DNA of 57,198 nt from the NCBI GenBank assembly GCA_006212115.1, contig PDUK01000008.1, positions 1-57,198 of the forward strand, in the 5' to 3' direction. Under the pieces are notes generated by a model. The model did no database searches and was not told the DNA's origin. It was given only the letters and a program-made list of their open reading frames with translations. Of this stretch, positions 1-8,690 are shown piece by piece; the first letter of the stretch is position 1; every line of letters starts with the position of its first letter. The stretch comes from Thalassolituus sp. (lineage in GTDB: Bacteria > Pseudomonadota > Gammaproteobacteria > Pseudomonadales > Oceanobacteraceae). A program made the position numbers and the translations under genes.

Positions 1-2
1 CG

Positions 3-128
3 CCGGATGCCGAAGGTTTCGATCCGCTGATAACAGATGTCCGAATCCGTCTCGGAGGCACGATGCCGGGAACGGATGAGGACGGCAGTCCTGAATTCAG
101 CATTTTTTATCAAGTAAAGGTCAACTGA
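3..128 (+). CDS. C-terminal fragment of an exported DUF11-like protein (cut by window edge)
   Basis: An open frame runs from the left edge to a TGA at 126-128 and encodes the last 41 residues of a protein ending in EFSIFYQVKVN. This ending resembles the ends of the following genes (VEFQVRVK at 1592, ITFRVTID at 2743), which are the last strand of DUF11-type Ig-like domains. The next gene starts 10 bases after the stop behind a good ribosome site, so this is most likely the preceding member of the same operon. The start, signal peptide and full length lie outside the window, so family assignment is by resemblance of the tail and by context. Confidence 0.6.
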   Translation, partial: PDAEGFDPLITDVRIRLGGTMPGTDEDGSPEFSIFYQVKVN

Positions 129-138
129 GGAGAACTCT

Positions 139-1119
139 ATGAAGACCATCAGCAAAATTGCTCTGCTGACTGCCGGCCTGGCTGCTTCCACAGCTACCTG
201 GGCTGCCGGTACCGATGCAGGTGCAATCATCACCAACACGGCGACCGCCACGTTTGATGATCCGACGACCGGTAACACTGGCAGCACGTCAGCAACAGCA
301 CCAGACATCACTGTTGCTGAGCTGATCAACGTTAACGTCACTGCAGAAAACACAGTACCTGTAGAAACCCAGCCGGGTGACGCAAACCAGGTATTGGAAT
401 TCACCGTAACCAACACAGGTAACGGTACCGAAGCCTTCACTCTGACCGCTGAAAACCTGGCGAGTGATGACTTTGATACAGAAAACGTGACTGTATACCT
501 GGATACCAACAACGACGGCGTATTCAACTCTGGTGACCAGCCAGTAACTACTGACGTTGTACTGGACGCAGACGAGTCTGCAACCGTATTTATCGTAGGT
601 AACATCCCTGCTACAGCAGCGACTGGCCAGCAGTCTGAACTTGAACTGACTGCAACATCTGCAACTCCAGGCGCAGCGACCTCTGCACCGGGCACACTGC
701 TGCCAGGTCAAGGTACTAACACACCTGCTGGCGCAGTTGTAGGTACTGCTGTTACCGACACGGACACAGGTACTTTCGTCGTTGGCGCACTGATTGTTGA
801 CGCTTACGTTGACCTCGACAAGTCAATCGAAAGCCGTGTTGATCCATTCGGCGGTACAACTGACATCCCAGGCACTGTTGTGACTTACCTGATTACTGCA
901 ACTGCAGTAAACGGCGACGTGAACAACCTGGTGGTTGCTGACTCCATCCCACTGTCTATGACGCTGGTTCCTGAGTCGGTCACTATCGACGGCGCAGCAA
1001 AAACTGACGTTGCCGGTGACGACGAAGTCGACGTAGCTGGTTCAGATGTATCCGTAGACCTGGGCACTCTGACTGAAAACACAACAGTAGAAATCCGCCT
1101 GCAGGCTGAAATCAACTGA
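139..1119 (+). CDS. Exported acidic DUF11-domain protein
   Basis: 326 residues. Residues 1-22 form a signal peptide (basic start, hydrophobic core, cleavage after TWA), so the mature protein begins AGTDAGAIITNTA. The rest is rich in Thr, Ala, Val and Asp, has no cysteine and few basic residues. It shows two Ig-like modules of the DUF11 type: about residues 45-150 (EFTVTNTGNGTEAFTL) and about 225-326 (VVTYLITATAVNGDVNNLVV to the end). A GAGGAGA ribosome site precedes the ATG. Nearly all Asn codons are AAC and Gly codons are GGT/GGC, the bias expected of a strongly expressed gene. It sits second of at least five exported-protein genes on the same strand. Role unknown; a secreted or surface structural subunit is an inference from composition and context. 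Confidence 0.8.
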   Translation: MKTISKIALLTAGLAASTATWAAGTDAGAIITNTATATFDDPTTGNTGSTSATAPDITVAELINVNVTAENTVPVETQPGDANQVLEFTVTNTGNGTEAFTLTAENLASDDFDTENVTVYLDTNNDGVFNSGDQPVTTDVVLDADESATVFIVGNIPATAATGQQSELELTATSATPGAATSAPGTLLPGQGTNTPAGAVVGTAVTDTDTGTFVVGALIVDAYVDLDKSIESRVDPFGGTTDIPGTVVTYLITATAVNGDVNNLVVADSIPLSMTLVPESVTIDGAAKTDVAGDDEVDVAGSDVSVDLGTLTENTTVEIRLQAEIN

Positions 1120-1133
1120 TATTGAGGTGACTT

Positions 1134-1592
1134 ATGCGCTTACTGACCACATTACTCCTGCTGCTGCCATTCTCGGCGTTCGCTACTGTCAGTCTGGAGT
1201 CACAACCCTACAAGGTAGTGATGACCGCACAGGAAGACGGAAGCATGGCGGAAGAATGGGTGGAAGCTGACAAAATCGCCCCCGGCGACAAAGTCGGCTA
1301 CCGCATCACATATGTCAACACCGGCAGTGAGCCGGTCAGTGGCGTCACCATCAAGAACCCTGTGCCAGAAAACACCGTTTACATCATGAACAGTGCTAAT
1401 GGTGCAGGAACCGCTATCACCCTATCGGTAGATGGTTCTCAGTTTGCTCCTGTGAGTGAACTGAACGTACTGGAGAACGGCAGCGTCCGTCCTGCTGGTG
1501 CAAAAGATATTGAAAGTATCCGCTGGATTGTTGATGCGCCTCTGGCGCCATCAGCAACTGGCTCTGTTGAATTTCAGGTCCGGGTTAAGTAA
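1134..1592 (+). CDS. Small exported single-DUF11-domain protein
   Basis: 152 residues with a clear signal peptide (MRLLTTLLLLLPFSAFA, cleavage after residue 17). The mature part is one DUF11-like Ig domain: GDKVGYRITYVNTGSEPVSG near residues 51-70, followed by the usual NPVPENTVY turn, ending in VEFQVRVK. It lacks the GTxxTNTA motif that begins the mature parts of its neighbours. A GAGGTGA ribosome site stands before the ATG, 14 bases after the preceding stop, and the next gene follows after 20 bases, so it is co-transcribed with both. Function unknown; it may be a small partner or cap subunit of the surface assembly encoded by the operon. Confidence 0.75.
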   Translation: MRLLTTLLLLLPFSAFATVSLESQPYKVVMTAQEDGSMAEEWVEADKIAPGDKVGYRITYVNTGSEPVSGVTIKNPVPENTVYIMNSANGAGTAITLSVDGSQFAPVSELNVLENGSVRPAGAKDIESIRWIVDAPLAPSATGSVEFQVRVK

Positions 1593-1612
1593 TCCCAGGC
1601 TGGAGGTGAAGT

Positions 1613-2743
1613 ATGAATAAGCACGTAAAACTGATCAGCCCTGTTGTACTGGCCACACTCGGTACACTGTCATTTCAGGTTCACGCCGCCGGAACAGCAG
1701 CCGGGACCACAGTGACAAATACGGCGATCCTGAACTACCAGATCAACGGTGTTGATCAGGATGCGGTTGAAGCTCAGGACGTATTCAACGTCGATATTAA
1801 AGTCGACTACGCCCTGACGCGACTGTTGACCACTGAACCCAATCAGACCTCCCTTGAGGCTGACAATGTCACCATCGCGGCGGTACAGATCACCAACGAT
1901 GGTAACTCGCCAACCTCATTCACCGTTTCTGCGGCGAACGAAACCGGCACCACTCTGGACGTAAACGGTACGACGTACACCGATAACATCGATACCGGTA
2001 CGACCTACAGCTACTACGTGGATGACCCGATTAACGGTACTCCGGGCGTACTGGATGCGGCCGACACCCTGTTAACCGGTCCTACTGCAGAAGTATTAGC
2101 CGATGAGACCATCACTGTCTTCGTTACCGTACCAAAGACGGAAGTCGATGGTGCTGACCAGGACGTAGCGCTGACCAGCGTAACCGTCAATGGCGTCGAA
2201 TCCACAATCGACGGCACGACTTACGCTCTGGACACTGGCGATGGTGATCCGACCAATGGCTCAGTAGACGATGCAGCAATTGCTAACGGTGCGACCACCA
2301 TTGAAGTTGTCTACGCCGATACCGGTGAAGACAACCAGGAAGTGCTGACCGATGCTCTGGTTCTGGTCTTCCCGAACCTGGAAGGACTGGGCAACCTGAC
2401 TAAAGAGTCTGCTGTTATCAGTGATCCTCTCAATGGTACAGACAACCCGAAAGCCATTCCGGGTGCAGTTGTTGAGTACACCATCACGCTGACTAACACA
2501 GGTACAGCAGATGCGACCAACGTTGTGATCACCGATGCAATCCCAGCGGACACAACCTATGTTGCTGACAGCCTGCTGGTTGCAATGGACGGTGACACTA
2601 CCCCTGTGGTCGTTGATCCAGCTATTGCAAGCTACGACTCAGGTACGGACACAGTGACCGTGAATCTGGGCACAGTCGACGGCGACTCTGATCCTGCTAA
2701 TCAGGAAACCAACGTGATTACCTTCAGAGTAACTATCGACTGA
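1613..2743 (+). CDS. Exported acidic DUF11-domain protein
   Basis: 376 residues. Signal peptide cleaved near residue 25 (VHA|AGT). The mature N-terminus AGTAAGTTVTNTAILNY parallels that of the gene at 139-1119. Two Ig-like regions are visible: about residues 60-210 with an ITNDGNSPTSFTVS strand pair, and a canonical DUF11 domain at about 280-376 (VVEYTITLTNTGTADATNV, then DAIPADTTYV, ending ITFRVTID). It is strongly acidic and Thr/Asp rich, with no cysteine. A GGAGGTGA ribosome site precedes the ATG. Its TGA overlaps the ATG of the giant downstream gene (TGATG), so the two are translationally coupled. It is probably a paralogue of the 139-1119 product. Confidence 0.8.
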   Translation: MNKHVKLISPVVLATLGTLSFQVHAAGTAAGTTVTNTAILNYQINGVDQDAVEAQDVFNVDIKVDYALTRLLTTEPNQTSLEADNVTIAAVQITNDGNSPTSFTVSAANETGTTLDVNGTTYTDNIDTGTTYSYYVDDPINGTPGVLDAADTLLTGPTAEVLADETITVFVTVPKTEVDGADQDVALTSVTVNGVESTIDGTTYALDTGDGDPTNGSVDDAAIANGATTIEVVYADTGEDNQEVLTDALVLVFPNLEGLGNLTKESAVISDPLNGTDNPKAIPGAVVEYTITLTNTGTADATNVVITDAIPADTTYVADSLLVAMDGDTTPVVVDPAIASYDSGTDTVTVNLGTVDGDSDPANQETNVITFRVTID

Positions 2744-5700
2744 TGAGACCTCTGTATCCAGTAATAACAACCTCCGTACACCAGAGCATCCTGTATGCTC
2801 TGGTTGCTTTATTGTGTCTGGCGTTTACGTCGAACACATTGGCGGCTGTCACCCCAACTGGAACAGAGATCACCAACACTGCCGTTGCGACTTACTCGGT
2901 GTATTCCGAGACATACAGTCGCAGCGACTCCGCCACACTGACTACACAGGAAGTAAACCCGGGTCCTGTCGTACCGACCCCATCCAATATTCGTCTGGGA
3001 CACCTCGACGATAACGGCACACCGCTGACCTTAAACGGCACAGAATTTGGCGATGGCCAGGGTAATTTCACACCGAATACAGATTTCACTGACGAAGATG
3101 GGAATACAGTAACCTTCCCTGCATCGGTGACCGTTTCTGATGACGAGTTTGGCTATCGCGCTGGCGAGCCCGTCATCATCATTGTTGAAGATCAGGACAA
3201 AAACCTGAATCCATCCCGTCCAGACACCATTGTTGTCAGCATCTCGACTCCGGACGGCAGCGACACCGAACAACTGACGCTTTTCGAAACCGGCGACAGC
3301 ACTGGCATATTTGCAGCAGTTTTGCCTACACAAGACACCAATCAGGGCACGGTTCAATACGATGGCGTCCTTTCCGTGAAAACCGGAACCGAGCTTCTGG
3401 TCAGCTACACCGATCCGACTGACCCAAGTGACAGCGTCGCTGCACAAAGCGTATTTAACCCGGTCAGCCGGGTATTCAGCTCAAGCGATGGCAGCCCGAT
3501 CAATGGCGTCAGCGTCACACTGATCGACGCAGACACCGGCTTGCCAGCAACCGATAAAGTATTCTTTGAAGATGGCGTAACGCCATACCCCGTCACAGTG
3601 ATCAGTGGTCCGGTTCAAGGGCCAAGGGCAAGTGCCGTCGCTCCCGAGTTTCAGCCGGGCGAGTTCTGGTTCCCGTACGTCGAAGATGGCAACTACTACC
3701 TGGCGATTGAAGGCCCCAGTACGTTCCGAGTGCCTTCGGATCTCGATGATGAAACTCTGAGTAACACCATCAATGGACCATTTGAAGTCACTGGTATCTC
3801 GCGCGGTGAGACATTCAGCGTCAATAATCAGGTATTCCGCACTGACATAGGCGCAGACCCGCTCGACAACAGCCTGCTATTGAGCAAGCAAGCGGATATC
3901 AACGAAGCCGGTATTGGCGACAGCCTGAAGTTCACGATTACCCTCGTGAACAATGAAGTTGATGCGACCGACGTCACTCTGATCGACCAACTGCCCGCCG
4001 GTCTGCGCTATATGGAAGGCTCTGCACGCCTGAACAACGAGAAGGTTGATTTCGATATCAGTCGTGATGGTCGCACGCTGACCCTCCCGATCGCACAGAT
4101 AAACGCGTTTGATCGCCTGCAATTAACCTACGTTACGCAGGTGACGGCACTAGCTAAAGGCGAGCTGATCAACCGTGTCTCCCTGAACGATGACGTACTC
4201 GTAGCAAATGACGCCAGCGCCAAGATCGTTATTCGCGACGAATTTTTCAAAGACAAAGCCCGCCTGTTCGGTCGTATTTACCTGGACGATTGTGAAGGCA
4301 ACCAGGCATCCGTCGACGGTGTACCCGATATTCGCCTGTTTATGGAAGACGGTACTTACGTCGTCTCCGATGAGAACGGTGAATGGCATATTGAAGACGT
4401 CACCGCCGGCACTCACGTTGTTCAACTTGATACCGCGACTATCCCTCCATACATGGAGCTGATGGAATGTCCGCAGCGAGGCTTCCATGCAGGTCGTAAC
4501 TACAGCCAGTTTGTTGATGTTCAGCCGGGCAGCTTCTGGCGCGTCGACTTCTTCCTGAAGATGCGTGAACCAGAGGTCGGCGAAATACGCCAACAGCTGG
4601 ATCATCAATTGCTGGCGTTTAACGAAGAAGAAATGGAAAGCCGCCCGTACCGCTCTCCAGTTGATCACAAAGTCCGTTATCGCCTGACCCTGGATGGCAA
4701 CGGCCTGCCATTGCAGAATGTGACTGGGATGGTCTCTCTGCCGCAAGGCGTGGTTTACGAGGCCGGCTCAAGTACGATGGATGGCCGTCCGGTAGAAGAT
4801 CCGAGTGTGACCTACGGAACCTTGATCTACCGCCTGAATGACAAGCCTGAAGAATGGCAGAATGTCATAGAATTCAACGCTTATATCAGTGACCGCGCCC
4901 CGATGGGCGAACTGGTAACGCGTGCAGTGACTCGTTTCCAGGCAGGTGCCCAGTCGCCGCAGCAGATTCAGCCTGTCAGCACGTCTATTAAGCTGGTATT
5001 GCCACCTAAAGAAGAGGACGTAAAACCGGTCGTACCACCGAAGTTTGCAAATTTCTCAGATGTTCTGACTGAAGAAGACAAGCTGAATCTTGTTAATGTG
5101 ATTGAAGCACTGAACGGCTTAGGCAATCTCGAGTTGAAAGTCGTGGGCCACACAGACAGTTCGCGTATTTCCAGCCGGGTACAGCATATCTTTGCCAACA
5201 ACCAGGTATTGTCAGAAGCGCGTGCAGACTCGGTTGCAGACTTCCTTGCAACGGCGCTGGGTGTTCCGCGTTCACAGATTATTGCGGAAGGCCGCGGCCC
5301 ATCTGAACCAGTCGCCAGCAACCGTACGGCAGAAGGACGAGCACTCAACCGACGGGTGGAAGTGAGAGTTCTTAATGCGGATGCTGTTATTACGCTGGCC
5401 AGTGCCGGTAGTGATATCAAAGTCGCTAAGGTTCAGTCGCTGATCCCAGGGCTGACAGGGTTAATGGCGACCGCAGCGGGCAATCCGGCGAAACTGCCGT
5501 CTGAGATGGCGATTCCTGAATACGACGAGACCTGGTTCCGCACTGCCCCAGAAGAAGCTCAGTGGCTCTGGCCACCACTGGATCGCAGCCCGTCAATTAG
5601 CTCGACCAAAGTAGCCGTGTCGCACTCTAAGAAACAACGTGCCACTCTGACACTGAACGGTAAGCCGGTCAGCGCGCTGAACTTCGATGGCAACACCAGC

Positions 5701-8574
5701 AGTAAGACGCGCGACCTGGTCATCAGCCAGTGGCGCGGTGTCGACCTGATGTCAGGCCCGAACCACTTCGAAGTCACCGTAATGGACACGTCGGGCAAGG
5801 TCGTAAAACGCATAAACAAAACCGTTCACTTTGCAGAAGCACCGGCGAAGGCAGAGTTCGTGAAAGACGAGAGTATGCTGGTTGCAGACGGTATTAATCC
5901 GCCAGTAGTCGCTGTGCGTCTGACTGACAAAGAAGGTTTCCCAATCCGTGCCAACGTTCAGGGACAGGTTGAGATCCTGGAGCCATACACGCTTTACAGC
6001 GAGCAACGCGAGCAGGAAATCAATCCTCTGACCGATATGCAGAAGCCAGCTTACCAAGTTGGTCAGAACGGCGTGGCACACATCCGTTTATCCCCTACCT
6101 TCCGGTCGGGCGAAGTCGTCTTGCGCTTCAAACACAGTAATGGTCAGACCGACGAAATCCGCGCTTGGTTGAAACCGAAAGAGCGTGACTGGATCTTTGT
6201 CGGTCTCGGTGATCTGGCAGTCGGTTACAACGCCAATGGCGGTAACAGCGAGTCCATGAAGGCTGCAGGCGTGGACGACAATATCTATCACGACGGCCGC
6301 CTCGCCTTCTTTGCACAGGGCCAGGTCTTGGGTGAGTGGTTAGTAACCGCGGCATACGATTCTGGTAAAGAGGACGCCGAACCGTTTGCCCGTCTGATTG
6401 AACCCGACCGTTACTACACACTGTACGGTGATGCCAGCCAACAACAGCTGGATGCAAGCTCTGCCCGGAAACTGTATGTCCGTGTTGAAAAAGAGCGCTT
6501 CTACACGGTATTCGGTGACATTGATACAAACCTGACAGTGACTGAGTTGGGTCGATACAGTCGTAAACTGACCGGTATTCAGACCGTTTATCAGGGCGAC
6601 GTTGCAGAATTCTCCGGTTTTATCAGCCAGACCGATCAGGGCTTTATGCGCGAAGAAATTCAGGGCGACGGCACCTCAGGTCTCTATCGCCTGGATAACC
6701 AGCAGCTGGTACTGAACAGCGAGCAGGTTCGCCTGATCGTGCGTGACCGCTACCGCAGCGAGAATGTTCTCTCGACCACAACGCTGACACGTAACGTTGA
6801 CTACGTCATCGACTACTCCGACGGTACGCTCTATTTCAAAGGCCCTGTCGCCAGTACCGATGATGCCTTCAACCCGCAGTACATCGTTGTTGAGTACGAA
6901 GTCGAATCCGACGGTGACCTGGGCTACATAGCCGGTGGCCGTGCTGGCGTGAAACTGCTGGACGACACAGTAAAAGCGGGTGTCACGACCATCACCCAAA
7001 ATCAAAGTGGTGACGACCGCCACCTTCGCGCAGCCGATGCCTCGGTGACACTGGGCAAAACTGAAATCAAAGCGGAAGTCGCCCAGTCAGAGGAAGTAGT
7101 CTCAGGATCAGCTGAGACGTCGAATGCTCACCTGATAGAAATCGCGCATCGTGACGAATCTTTCGATGCCCGTGCGTATATCCGTAAGCAGGAAGAAGGG
7201 TTCGGCCTGGATCAGACTGCGGTCGGCGAGAATGACTTCCGCAAAGAAGGCATCGAAGGTAACTGGTACATCAACGACGACAACCGCCTGCAGGTGATGA
7301 CGTTCCATCATCTGGGCCTCACCACGGGTCTGGATAGCTATCAGGCACAGACAGACTGGATTCATCGCCTCAGTGACAACCAGCAAGTGTCTCTGGGCCT
7401 GATTGCAGCGCAGCAGGAAAGCCTGGACAGCACTCTTTACACTGACCAGCTCAGCCTGGGCTACAGCCAGCGAGTGCTAAACAACCGACTGACCCTGAGT
7501 AGCCAGCTGCTTGCCAATATATCTGAGCGATCAGATGCGTTCGATCGCCTGCTACTGGGTGCTGACTACCAGCTCAGCCGCGATTACAGCGTGTTTGCCG
7601 AGCACGAGACCGGTTTCAGCAGTGATGCACCTGAGCGCACTATTATGGGCCTTCGTGCAACACCTTGGGCAGGTGCCCGCGCTGAACAAAGCTTTGAGCA
7701 GGTCGAAGTCGACGACAATTATCGTCTGTTCGCGGTTTCTGGATTAACTCAGGACTTCCTGCTGAATGAAAAATGGAGCCTCAGTGCAGGTTTTGAGCAG
7801 TCGAAAGATCTGGAAAACAGCGTGCCAGTCGAAGAGGCAACCACGGAAAACTTCCACGCCGTACACGCTGGCTCGGCCTTCCGCACTGATAGATGGCAGT
7901 GGAACAATCGCCTTGAATATCGTAACGGTAGCTCACTGGATAAGTGGGTCGCACGCAGCAACCTGTATCACCCACTGAACGATGCTCTTGCCGCTGGCGG
8001 CAGCGTCGACTGGTTTAATGAGTCAGGTGATGACTACTATGCAAATCAGCTCGACTTACGCTTTGATCTGGCACTGCGTCCACGCGTAGAACCCTATGCC
8101 CTACTCTGGCAGACACGCTGGGTACAAGACACGATTGGTGGCACCGGCAATCCGGATCGCACACGTAAGCTGATTAACAACGCTCACCTTAACTGGATGA
8201 TCACGGACCGCGACCAACTGGCCGCACAGTATGGTATCAAGCGCGTACTGAATCAGTACGACAATGAAAACTACGCCTCTACCACCGACTTTATGGCTGC
8301 TGAATGGCGTCATCACCTCACCGACCGCTGGGATGTCGGCGCTCATGGACGTCGACTGCACGGCTACGAGGCCGGTCAGGTAAGTCACGGTGCGGGTCTG
8401 TCGGTCGGTTTCATTCCAGCAACCAACACTTGGGTAGGGCTGGGCTACAACTTCACCGGCTTTATCGACAGCGATTTTTCTGCGGCAAACTTCACAGCTC
8501 AGGGCGTGTACCTGAAACTGCGCTTCAAGGCCGACCAGGACTCTCTCGCAGCTCTACGCGCAGCCTTCCAGTAA
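2743..8574 (+). CDS. Giant envelope protein: DUF11 domains, OmpA-like domain, C-terminal beta-barrel
   Basis: 1943 residues. Signal peptide to about residue 34, then the mature start AVTPTGTEITNTAVATY, like the smaller operon members. Domains that can be read: Ig-like region (about 45-370); DUF11 (about 380-500, LKFTITLVNNEVDATDV); SdrD/carboxypeptidase-regulatory-like fold (about 505-600, FGRIYLDD to YVVSDENGEWHIEDV); second DUF11-like domain (about 640-735); OmpA-like peptidoglycan-binding domain (about 770-885) with GHTD, the RAD arginine and the NRRVEV end, so the known ligand residues Asp and Arg are kept; Ig-like segments (about 960-1150); a conserved YTLYGDAS / FGDIDT region (about 1215-1400); then about 540 residues of alternating amphipathic strands typical of an outer-membrane barrel, the last being VYLKLRFK. 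The OmpA domain is internal rather than C-terminal. Likely an envelope anchor for the small DUF11 proteins; that role is inferred. Confidence 0.8.
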   Translation: MRPLYPVITTSVHQSILYALVALLCLAFTSNTLAAVTPTGTEITNTAVATYSVYSETYSRSDSATLTTQEVNPGPVVPTPSNIRLGHLDDNGTPLTLNGTEFGDGQGNFTPNTDFTDEDGNTVTFPASVTVSDDEFGYRAGEPVIIIVEDQDKNLNPSRPDTIVVSISTPDGSDTEQLTLFETGDSTGIFAAVLPTQDTNQGTVQYDGVLSVKTGTELLVSYTDPTDPSDSVAAQSVFNPVSRVFSSSDGSPINGVSVTLIDADTGLPATDKVFFEDGVTPYPVTVISGPVQGPRASAVAPEFQPGEFWFPYVEDGNYYLAIEGPSTFRVPSDLDDETLSNTINGPFEVTGISRGETFSVNNQVFRTDIGADPLDNSLLLSKQADINEAGIGDSLKFTITLVNNEVDATDVTLIDQLPAGLRYMEGSARLNNEKVDFDISRDGRTLTLPIAQINAFDRLQLTYVTQVTALAKGELINRVSLNDDVLVANDASAKIVIRDEFFKDKARLFGRIYLDDCEGNQASVDGVPDIRLFMEDGTYVVSDENGEWHIEDVTAGTHVVQLDTATIPPYMELMECPQRGFHAGRNYSQFVDVQPGSFWRVDFFLKMREPEVGEIRQQLDHQLLAFNEEEMESRPYRSPVDHKVRYRLTLDGNGLPLQNVTGMVSLPQGVVYEAGSSTMDGRPVEDPSVTYGTLIYRLNDKPEEWQNVIEFNAYISDRAPMGELVTRAVTRFQAGAQSPQQIQPVSTSIKLVLPPKEEDVKPVVPPKFANFSDVLTEEDKLNLVNVIEALNGLGNLELKVVGHTDSSRISSRVQHIFANNQVLSEARADSVADFLATALGVPRSQIIAEGRGPSEPVASNRTAEGRALNRRVEVRVLNADAVITLASAGSDIKVAKVQSLIPGLTGLMATAAGNPAKLPSEMAIPEYDETWFRTAPEEAQWLWPPLDRSPSISSTKVAVSHSKKQRATLTLNGKPVSALNFDGNTSSKTRDLVISQWRGVDLMSGPNHFEVTVMDTSGKVVKRINKTVHFAEAPAKAEFVKDESMLVADGINPPVVAVRLTDKEGFPIRANVQGQVEILEPYTLYSEQREQEINPLTDMQKPAYQVGQNGVAHIRLSPTFRSGEVVLRFKHSNGQTDEIRAWLKPKERDWIFVGLGDLAVGYNANGGNSESMKAAGVDDNIYHDGRLAFFAQGQVLGEWLVTAAYDSGKEDAEPFARLIEPDRYYTLYGDASQQQLDASSARKLYVRVEKERFYTVFGDIDTNLTVTELGRYSRKLTGIQTVYQGDVAEFSGFISQTDQGFMREEIQGDGTSGLYRLDNQQLVLNSEQVRLIVRDRYRSENVLSTTTLTRNVDYVIDYSDGTLYFKGPVASTDDAFNPQYIVVEYEVESDGDLGYIAGGRAGVKLLDDTVKAGVTTITQNQSGDDRHLRAADASVTLGKTEIKAEVAQSEEVVSGSAETSNAHLIEIAHRDESFDARAYIRKQEEGFGLDQTAVGENDFRKEGIEGNWYINDDNRLQVMTFHHLGLTTGLDSYQAQTDWIHRLSDNQQVSLGLIAAQQESLDSTLYTDQLSLGYSQRVLNNRLTLSSQLLANISERSDAFDRLLLGADYQLSRDYSVFAEHETGFSSDAPERTIMGLRATPWAGARAEQSFEQVEVDDNYRLFAVSGLTQDFLLNEKWSLSAGFEQSKDLENSVPVEEATTENFHAVHAGSAFRTDRWQWNNRLEYRNGSSLDKWVARSNLYHPLNDALAAGGSVDWFNESGDDYYANQLDLRFDLALRPRVEPYALLWQTRWVQDTIGGTGNPDRTRKLINNAHLNWMITDRDQLAAQYGIKRVLNQYDNENYASTTDFMAAEWRHHLTDRWDVGAHGRRLHGYEAGQVSHGAGLSVGFIPATNTWVGLGYNFTGFIDSDFSAANFTAQGVYLKLRFKADQDSLAALRAAFQ

Positions 8575-8627
8575 ACCCGTCATGCCCTATGGTGTGACGC
8601 AGGTCTCATAATGTCTCGAATAAGACA

Positions 8628-8655
8628 CCCCTGACGGGGCTGCCATTTCTGCTTT
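8628..8655 (+). terminator. Possible terminator after the DUF11 operon
   Basis: A short hairpin (CCCC-TGAC-GGGG) lies at 8628-8639, and a wider inverted repeat CCCGTCA (8576-8582) / TGACGGG (8632-8638) encloses the region. The downstream bases are only moderately T-rich, so this is a weak call. Confidence 0.3.
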
Positions 8656-8690
8656 AATACGGCTTACGTACGAGTAGCCCGGAAGGCAAG

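Noticed and set aside
289..711. Long open frames opposite the DUF11 genes (e.g. 140 codons on the minus strand)
   Set aside because: They mirror the biased codon use of the plus-strand genes, have odd Cys-rich composition and no ribosome sites.
4150..4746. 198-codon minus-strand frame inside the giant gene
   Set aside because: It lies wholly inside the domain-bearing plus-strand gene, without recognisable domain or start signal.
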